Origin: Planctomycetaceae bacterium
Lineage (GTDB): Bacteria > Planctomycetota > Planctomycetia > Pirellulales > Pirellulaceae
Direction: 5' to 3'
NCBI GenBank assembly: GCA_007124535.1
Contig: SLEY01000315.1
Location: 1-11,630, forward strand
DNA: 11,630 bases
Part shown: piece after piece, positions 6,551 through 11,630 of the stretch
Layout of the letters: every line of letters begins with the position of its first letter
How positions within the stretch are numbered: the stretch's first letter is position 1
Program-made: the position numbers and the translations under genes
The notes under the pieces: generated by a model
What the model saw: only the letters and a program-made list of their open reading frames with translations
Databases searched by the model: none
Told to the model about the DNA's origin: nothing

Positions 6551-8044
6551 ATGCCGGAATCCACCTTCCCCCGCCGCAATGCTCGGGGTTATGCTCAGGT
6601 CGGCCGGGCGGATTCGGCCGCCAGGGCCGTGGAACGGGACGAACCGGAACAGACGAGCCGCGTGATGAGCGAAAATCGTGGGAGAGTTGGTACTGAGGAA
6701 GGGGACACGGGCGATATTCGGTCGCGTGTCGGAGAGAGCACGTCCGGGGCGCGGGCGGCGGAGCGGCGGCGAGGGCCGGCCCGATCCATTCCGCCCGCCC
6801 GGGCGCCTCGCAAACGCCAGCGGAAGAGGCGGCGGCGGCGGATTGGATTTCTGATCTTGGCGGTTCTGGCCGTCGGCGTGGGTTGGTGGCTTTACGCGCG
6901 GAGTCGCCCGCCGGGCGAGGGGCCGATCACCACGGCAACGGTCCAGCGGCAAGATTTCTCGTCCACCGTTTTGGCAACGGGAGCCGTCCGGCCCCAAGTG
7001 GGCGCCGAGGTGCGAGTGGGCGCCCGCATTTCGGGACGGGTCGCGAACCTGCGGGCCAATATTGGCGACCGGGTGGAGCAGGGCCAAGTGATTGCCGAAC
7101 TGGAACAGGAGGATTTGGAAACGCTGGTCGCTCAGCGCGAGGCCGAACTGGAGATGGCTCAGGCCAAACTGGGGGCGGCCGAGAATCTATGGCCCAAGGA
7201 GATCGACCAGGCCCAATTGGATCGGGACCGTTGGCAAGCCAGTCTGGACTATGCCGAGCAGGAATTTTCCCGCGAGCAGACGTTGCAGACCTCGCACGCC
7301 AGTTCGCAACAGGCTTACGAGCAGGCGCAGGAGCGTTTGGCGATCGCCCGGGCTCAGATGGCTTCGGCCGAGAAAGCGTTGGAGTTGGCTGCGGCTCGCT
7401 ATGAGGAAGAGTTGCGGCAGGCTGCGGCCGAAGTGCGGCGTACCGAATCGGCTTTGGCCAACGCCCGCGTCCAGTTGTCCTACGCGACGATCAAGGCGCC
7501 CATCGACGGGGTGATCGCCTCGGTCTCGACGCAGGCCGGGGAGACGGTGGCCGCGGGTCTGAACGCCCCGACGTTCGTCACGATCATCGACCTGGACCGC
7601 CTGCAGGTCCATGCCTTTGTGGACGAGGTGGACATTGGCCGGATCCAGTTGGGTCAGGAAGTCCGGTTCACCGTCGACACGTTCCCGGACCGCGAGTTCT
7701 CGGGGCAGGTGGCCGCCATTCATCCCAAGGCGGTAATCCAGGATAACGTGGTCAACTACGACGTGGTGGTCCAACTGGTGGAAGATCACCAGGGTGAACT
7801 GCGTCCGGAGATGACGGCCAGCGTCACCGTGCTGCTGGAAGCCCGCACGGACGTGCTGGCCGTCCCGGCCCGGGCCGTGCGCCGCCAGCGGGGGCGGAAC
7901 GTGGTCTGGGTCCAGCAGAACGGCGAACCCGCACCGCAGGAAATCGTGACCGGCTGGTCGGATGGCCCTTGGATCGAAGTGCTCCGCGGTTTGGACGAGG
8001 GGCAGACCGTCTTGTTGGAACCCCCGATGGGAACCGAGTCCTGA
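6551..8044 (+). CDS. Efflux periplasmic adaptor subunit (MacA/HlyD family)
   Basis: A 497-residue membrane-fusion protein that would bridge the ABC transporter encoded downstream towards the periplasm or outer membrane. One membrane helix spans about residues 98-115 (I-G-F-L-I-L-A-V-L-A-V). The first lipoyl half is around 145-187 (G-R-V-A-N-L-R-A-N-I-G-D-R-V), a long helical hairpin rich in E, A and Q covers about 190-305, and the second lipoyl half follows (L309-S-Y-A-T-I-K-A-P-I-D-G-V-I). The beta-barrel (V-D-E-V-D-I-G-R-I-Q-L-G-Q) and a membrane-proximal region complete the MacA order. Unusually, 97 residues precede the helix, ending in the very basic run R-K-R-Q-R-K-R-R-R-R-R (87-97); MacA proteins normally have only a short cytoplasmic tail there. 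The ATPase gene begins 18 bases after the stop. The substrate is unknown. Confidence 0.9.
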   Translation: MPESTFPRRNARGYAQVGRADSAARAVERDEPEQTSRVMSENRGRVGTEEGDTGDIRSRVGESTSGARAAERRRGPARSIPPARAPRKRQRKRRRRRIGFLILAVLAVGVGWWLYARSRPPGEGPITTATVQRQDFSSTVLATGAVRPQVGAEVRVGARISGRVANLRANIGDRVEQGQVIAELEQEDLETLVAQREAELEMAQAKLGAAENLWPKEIDQAQLDRDRWQASLDYAEQEFSREQTLQTSHASSQQAYEQAQERLAIARAQMASAEKALELAAARYEEELRQAAAEVRRTESALANARVQLSYATIKAPIDGVIASVSTQAGETVAAGLNAPTFVTIIDLDRLQVHAFVDEVDIGRIQLGQEVRFTVDTFPDREFSGQVAAIHPKAVIQDNVVNYDVVVQLVEDHQGELRPEMTASVTVLLEARTDVLAVPARAVRRQRGRNVVWVQQNGEPAPQEIVTGWSDGPWIEVLRGLDEGQTVLLEPPMGTES

Positions 8045-8062
8045 AGAACAACGAGGTACGGC

Positions 8063-8800
8063 ATGATCGAATTGGAAGGAATTGAAAAGACGTATGTCAG
8101 CGGCGAAGTCGTCACGCGGGTCCTCCAGGGGATCTCGTTCGAGATCGAAGCCGGCGAGTATGTGGCCATTATGGGGGCATCGGGGACGGGGAAATCCACT
8201 CTGATGAACATCCTCGGCTGCCTGGACATCCCGACGGCGGGCCATTACCGCTTGGATGGCACGGACATGGTGAATCTGGACGACGAGGCACTCTCGCAGC
8301 TGCGCAACCGAAAGATCGGTTTTGTCTTCCAGCAGTTCCATCTGCTGCAGCGGACCACGGCCCGCAAGAACGTGCTGCTGCCCTTGATCTACGCCGAGGA
8401 CTATCCGGAGAACGCCGAGGAGATGGCCGAGGCGGCTCTGGAGATGGTCGGACTGCACGACCGGATCGACTACCGGCCCAACCAGCTTTCCGGCGGCCAG
8501 CAGCAGCGGGTGGCGATCGCCCGGGCCTTGATCACCAACCCGGCCGTCCTGCTGGCGGACGAACCGACGGGCAACCTGGACCGCCGCAGTGGTGCGGAGG
8601 TGATGGCCATTTTTCAGCAACTGTCTGCCGGCGGCCGGACGGTGATCCTGGTCACGCATGATCGCGAGGTGGCCGAGCATGCCGAGCGGGTGATCCTATT
8701 GGACGACGGCCAGATCGCAGAGGATCGGCGGGTCGATCAGCCGCGGGACGCGGAACAGGAATTGACTAACCTGACGGTGGGGGAGGAGGTTTACGAATGA
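8063..8800 (+). CDS. ABC transporter ATP-binding protein (MacB/LolD type)
   Basis: A 245-residue cytoplasmic ATPase that powers the two permeases encoded next. All nucleotide-binding motifs are intact: Walker A G38-A-S-G-T-G-K-S-T46, Q-loop Q90 in V-F-Q-Q-F-H-L-L, signature L142-S-G-G-Q-Q-Q, Walker B V162-L-L-A-D-E167 followed by P-T-G-N-L-D, and switch histidine H199 in V-T-H-D. The N-L-D and L-M-N-I-L-G-C-L-D stretches are typical of the MacB/LolD subgroup. It ends soon after the ATPase core with a short acidic tail and has no membrane domain, so this is the split arrangement rather than the fused ATPase-permease of E. coli MacB. GAGG (8053-8056) lies 6 bases before the ATG. The stop codon overlaps the next start as ATGA. 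Confidence 0.93.
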   Translation: MIELEGIEKTYVSGEVVTRVLQGISFEIEAGEYVAIMGASGTGKSTLMNILGCLDIPTAGHYRLDGTDMVNLDDEALSQLRNRKIGFVFQQFHLLQRTTARKNVLLPLIYAEDYPENAEEMAEAALEMVGLHDRIDYRPNQLSGGQQQRVAIARALITNPAVLLADEPTGNLDRRSGAEVMAIFQQLSAGGRTVILVTHDREVAEHAERVILLDDGQIAEDRRVDQPRDAEQELTNLTVGEEVYE

Positions 8801-10008
8801 GACGTTTTCACGTGGCGAGCGAAGGTTGGGGATCCCTGCGGGCGAACAAGCTGCGGACGTTTTTCATGATGGCGGGCACGATCGTGGGGATCGCCGCCCT
8901 GACCGTGATCATGACGATCGGCAAAGGCACGGAGCGTCAGGTCATGCGGCGGGTGGAGAACTTCGGGCCGCGGGCGATGATGCTGGTCGCCGGCGGCGGC
9001 CGGGCCACGGGCCCGCCGGATGCCCAAGTCACCACGTTGACGCTGGCCGACATGGAAGCGATTCGCGACAAGATCTCCGGTTTGGAAATCGTGACGCCCC
9101 AGGCTTGGGCGACTCGAACGCCCTTGACCCGCGGTTCGGCCCAAACGCGGGCAACACTGTGGGGGGTCGAGCCCGAATGGCATGCCGCTTGGGATTGGTA
9201 CGTAGCTGAGGGAGAGGAGATTACGCACGAGGACGTGGCGACCATGGCCCGGGTGTGCGTGATCGGCAGTTCCGTCAAGCGCGACCTGTTCGGCGACGAG
9301 GACCCGATCGGCGAGTCGTTGTATGTAAACAAGGTCCGTGTGACCGTCACGGGAGTGTTGGAGCGGCGGGGTACCGCTGGCACCGGCGGCGGCGACTTTG
9401 ATAACCGCATCCTCCTGCCGATCACCACGGCCATGCGCCGGGTATTGAACGTCGAACACATCGGCGCGGTCCGTATGATCACCACGGACGCCCGGCGGAT
9501 GCCGGAGCAGGCCGAGGCGATCACCGGTCTGATGCGGCGGCGGCACAGGATCACCCCGCCCGCCGAAGATGACTTTCGCATCAACTCGCCGCTGGCGGTC
9601 GCCGAAGTCGTCCGCGGAACGTCAAGGACCCTTTCGATCCTGCTGATGGTCCTGGCCGGGCTCAGTCTGTTCGTCGGCGGTGTGGTGCTGATGAACATCC
9701 TGCTGATCTCCGTCGCCGAACGGACGGCCGAAATCGGCTTGCGGCGAGCGGTCGGGGCCACTCGGGGGGATATCTTCACCCAGTTCCTGACCGAATCGCT
9801 CAGCGTCACCTTCTTGGGGATGGTCGTGGGCAGCGCCCTGGGAGCCGGCGTTTCGCTGGCGGTCCAGCATCTGACGCCGCTGCCGGTGATCCTGTCCTGG
9901 GAGCCCTTTGCCGTGGGGATCGCTTTCGCGTTCCTGGTCGGCGCTTTTTTCGGTGTCCAACCGGCTCGGCGGGCAGCCCGCCTGCCTCCGGTCGAAGCGT
10001 TGCGATGA
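8797..10008 (+). CDS. ABC transporter permease, MacB/FtsX type (first of two)
   Basis: A 403-residue inner-membrane protein with MacB topology: membrane helix 1 at about 22-41 after K18-L-R-T21, a large periplasmic MacB_PCD-type domain to about residue 275, then the FtsX domain with helices at about 279-305, 336-356 and 370-386. The conserved coupling segment reads A-E-R-T-A-E-I-G-L-R-R-A-V-G-A-T-R-G-D-I, where the ATPase would dock. Such mechanotransmission permeases drive substrates through the periplasm from the outer face of the inner membrane. AGGAGG (8784-8789) lies 7 bases before the ATG, giving strong translation from within the end of the ATPase gene. Its stop overlaps the next permease start as ATGA. 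Substrate not predictable. Confidence 0.92.
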   Translation: MRRFHVASEGWGSLRANKLRTFFMMAGTIVGIAALTVIMTIGKGTERQVMRRVENFGPRAMMLVAGGGRATGPPDAQVTTLTLADMEAIRDKISGLEIVTPQAWATRTPLTRGSAQTRATLWGVEPEWHAAWDWYVAEGEEITHEDVATMARVCVIGSSVKRDLFGDEDPIGESLYVNKVRVTVTGVLERRGTAGTGGGDFDNRILLPITTAMRRVLNVEHIGAVRMITTDARRMPEQAEAITGLMRRRHRITPPAEDDFRINSPLAVAEVVRGTSRTLSILLMVLAGLSLFVGGVVLMNILLISVAERTAEIGLRRAVGATRGDIFTQFLTESLSVTFLGMVVGSALGAGVSLAVQHLTPLPVILSWEPFAVGIAFAFLVGAFFGVQPARRAARLPPVEALR

Positions 10009-11222
10009 ACTATGCTCAAAGCCTGACCCTATCTCTGGAAATCCTCGCCGCCCACAAACTGAGGACCCTGTTGAGTGTCTTGGGGATCGTGGTCGGCGTC
10101 GCCACCGTGATCCTGATGGTCGCGGCCGGCCGCGGTGCGGAGGAGCAGATCCTGGACCGCATCCGGCAGATGGGTACGAATCTGTTGACCGTCAGTGCCG
10201 GCCAGACCCGGATCATCGCCGGCCGCCAGCGGCAGATGGACACGGTCACTACGCTGGTGGTCGAGGATGCGGCAGCGATCGCCGAGGCATGTCCGGCGGT
10301 GGCCCGGGTCGCCGCGGCCATCGACCGCAACCTGGCGCTCCGCTGGGAAGCGGAAAATGCCCACACGACCGTGCTGGGCCTGGACCCGGAAGGCTTCGCT
10401 ATCCGCAAACTCTCGCTGGCCGCCGGAAGAGCCTTCGATGCCGATGAAGCTCGCGGGCGGCGGCGAGTTGCCGTGTTGGGACCTACCGCCGCGAAGAACC
10501 TGTTCCGGGACGCCGATCCGATCGGACAGACCTTCCGCATCGGCCGCGTCCCCTTCGAAGTTATCGGAATAACGTCCCCAAAAGGCGTGGACCCCAATGG
10601 ATTGGATCAGGACGACTTGGTGATTATCCCCCTGGAAACCGCCATGCGTCGAGTGATGAACGTCAACCACATTCAAACCATTTTTGTCCAGGCCCGAGCG
10701 GCGGATCAGCTGGATCGGGCAGAAGAGGAGATTCGCGAACTGCTCCGCCAGCGCCACCGGCTGGGCGACCAGCCCGACGATTTCACGATCCAGAACCAGG
10801 CCACGTTACTGGCCACCGAAAGGGAAACGGCCCGCGCGATGACTTTGTTGATCGGCAGTGTCGCGGCGATCTCCCTGCTGGTGGGCGGGGTGGGCATCCT
10901 GGCCGTCATGTTGATCTCGGTGCGCGAGCGGACGCCGGAGATCGGTTTGCGGCGGGCGCTGGGCGCCCGGCGGCGGGATATCCGCAACCAATTCCTGTTC
11001 GAATCCGCAATGCTGGCCGGCGGAGGCGGTTTGATCGGCGTGGCCCTCGGGTTGGGCGGCGCGGAAACCGTCTCGGCCCTGGACTACTGGCCGGCCCTGA
11101 TCTCCTGGCCCACCGCCGCGCTCGCCTTTTTCTTCTCCGTCCTGCTGGGCCTCCTGTTCGGCATCTACCCCGCCACCCGCGCCGCCGCCCTGGAACCCAT
11201 CGACGCCCTGCGAGCCGAATGA
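10005..11222 (+). CDS. ABC transporter permease, MacB/FtsX type (second of two)
   Basis: A 405-residue paralogue of the preceding permease. Key landmarks are at the same residue numbers: K18-L-R-T21, helix 1 at about 22-41, helix 2 at about 279-305 and F330-L-F-E-S334 (F-L-T-E-S in the first copy). The coupling segment reads R-E-R-T-P-E-I-G-L-R-R-A-L-G-A-R-R-R-D-I. The periplasmic domain differs much more between the two, so they are diverged copies rather than a recent duplication. With one ATPase gene and two permeases, a heterodimer resembling LolC-LolE, but with an adaptor, is the simplest reading. The ATG overlaps the previous stop (ATGA) and has no clear ribosome binding site, so its translation probably depends on coupling. 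It is the last gene of the operon. Confidence 0.92.
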   Translation: MNYAQSLTLSLEILAAHKLRTLLSVLGIVVGVATVILMVAAGRGAEEQILDRIRQMGTNLLTVSAGQTRIIAGRQRQMDTVTTLVVEDAAAIAEACPAVARVAAAIDRNLALRWEAENAHTTVLGLDPEGFAIRKLSLAAGRAFDADEARGRRRVAVLGPTAAKNLFRDADPIGQTFRIGRVPFEVIGITSPKGVDPNGLDQDDLVIIPLETAMRRVMNVNHIQTIFVQARAADQLDRAEEEIRELLRQRHRLGDQPDDFTIQNQATLLATERETARAMTLLIGSVAAISLLVGGVGILAVMLISVRERTPEIGLRRALGARRRDIRNQFLFESAMLAGGGGLIGVALGLGGAETVSALDYWPALISWPTAALAFFFSVLLGLLFGIYPATRAAALEPIDALRAE

Positions 11223-11399
11223 ACTTGAATTCGAAGCGTCGATTGCGGGGCGCCACCAGTCGCTACGGCACACGGCGTCACGTCCAGCGGCCGGGTTCGA
11301 AGGATTTTTCCCCTCAGATACGGAAGCCCCCCCTACCCATCCACCCCGGCCTGTGAATAGACTGTCACGTTGTCCCAAGCGTTTTGGAAGGGAGTAGTC
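11223..11399. other. Intergenic region after the export operon
   Basis: No gene is seen in these 177 bases. TTCGAA occurs twice (11231-11236 and 11297-11302). A GGTTCGAAGGATTTTT stretch resembles a tRNA T-loop or a terminator tail, but no matching stems are present. The promoter of the GYF_2 gene should lie here, yet I see no convincing -35/-10 pair. Confidence 0.4.
11386..11394 (+). promoter_or_regulatory. Ribosome binding site deciding the start at 11400
   Basis: GGAAGGGAG ends 5 bases before the ATG at 11400. The alternative TTG at 11370 is not preceded by such a site, and the GYF_2 domain begins right after the 11400 methionine. Confidence 0.7.
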
Positions 11400-11630
11400 A
11401 TGGCGAGCGAATGGTATTGTGATCTGCGAGGCAAGGTGCGGGGGCCCATGTCGCCTCAGGACTTGCTCGAATTGGTTCGGGATGGGCAGGTAACGCCCAC
11501 GACTCCGGTTCGCAAGAACGATTCCAAGTGGTTTCGGGCCGACACGGTAGGCGGTTTGTTCGAGGCGGCTTTCCGCGATCAGTCGGACGCCTGGGCAGGA
11601 AGTGGCGAAGACGAAGAATATGACTACTAG
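11400..11630 (+). CDS. Small GYF_2 (DUF4339) domain protein
   Basis: A complete 76-residue protein whose stop codon is the last three bases of the window. Residues 5-54 fit the GYF_2 pattern: W5-Y-C-D-L-R-G-K-V-R-G-P16 (commonly W-Y-Y-x-x-x-G-x-x-x-G-P), a helix L-L-E-L-V-R-D-G-Q-V, then P-V-R-K-N-D-S-K-W44-F. Residues from about 57 are a disordered-looking acidic tail ending D-E-E-Y-D-Y. The domain is related to GYF domains, which bind proline-rich peptides, and in bacteria it is often fused to membrane segments; here it stands alone with no helix or signal peptide, so a cytoplasmic peptide-binding role is inferred. It has its own ribosome binding site and a 177-base gap before it, so it is probably transcribed separately from the export operon. 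Confidence 0.82.
   Translation: MASEWYCDLRGKVRGPMSPQDLLELVRDGQVTPTTPVRKNDSKWFRADTVGGLFEAAFRDQSDAWAGSGEDEEYDY

Noticed and set aside
7187..8680. Long open frame on the - strand (497 codons) across the adaptor and ATPase genes
   Set aside because: It crosses two well-supported + strand genes with intact family motifs; its peptide has no recognisable features.
11293..11312. GGTTCGAAGGATTTTT resembling a tRNA T-loop or an intrinsic terminator
   Set aside because: No complementary T-stem, acceptor stem or anticodon arm can be formed around it, and no stable stem precedes the T run.

Overview
The window looks like chromosomal DNA of a planctomycete, most likely a member of the Pirellulales or a close relative. 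This is inferred from the high GC content and from a protein set typical of that phylum: a large exported protein with hydrazine-synthase-alpha-like architecture and two CxxCH haem sites, an exported five-bladed-propeller-type protein, and small DUF4236 and GYF_2 proteins. No RNA genes, CRISPR arrays, insertion sequences or phage genes were seen. All nine genes called are on the + strand.

Layout. Bases 1-353 hold no gene that can be called firmly. Bases 366-3506 carry one large gene for an exported protein with an N-terminal jelly-roll domain, a central beta-propeller and a C-terminal dihaem region. After a short gap with a small hairpin comes a tight four-gene block (3602-6357): a DUF4236 membrane protein, a 101-residue protein of unknown function, a GNAT acetyltransferase resembling puromycin N-acetyltransferase, and an exported DUF4185-like propeller protein. 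These genes overlap by 16 bases (first and second) and 83 bases (third and fourth), with a 38-base gap between, so they are probably co-transcribed.

The third region (6358-11222) is a MacAB-like export operon: a periplasmic adaptor anchored in the inner membrane, a stand-alone ABC ATPase, and two different MacB/FtsX-type permeases. The ATPase-permease and permease-permease junctions are both ATGA start/stop overlaps. The two permeases match position for position at their conserved landmarks, which suggests a heterodimeric membrane core energised by the shared ATPase and contacted by the adaptor. No TolC-type outer-membrane factor is in the window. A well-formed sigma-54 (-24/-12) promoter candidate lies just upstream of the operon at 6412-6427 and is the clearest regulatory signal here.

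The window closes with a complete 76-residue GYF_2-domain protein (11400-11630). For several genes the start with a good Shine-Dalgarno sequence is downstream of the longest possible open frame (366, 3602, 3880, 4224, 6551, 11400); those starts are used below.
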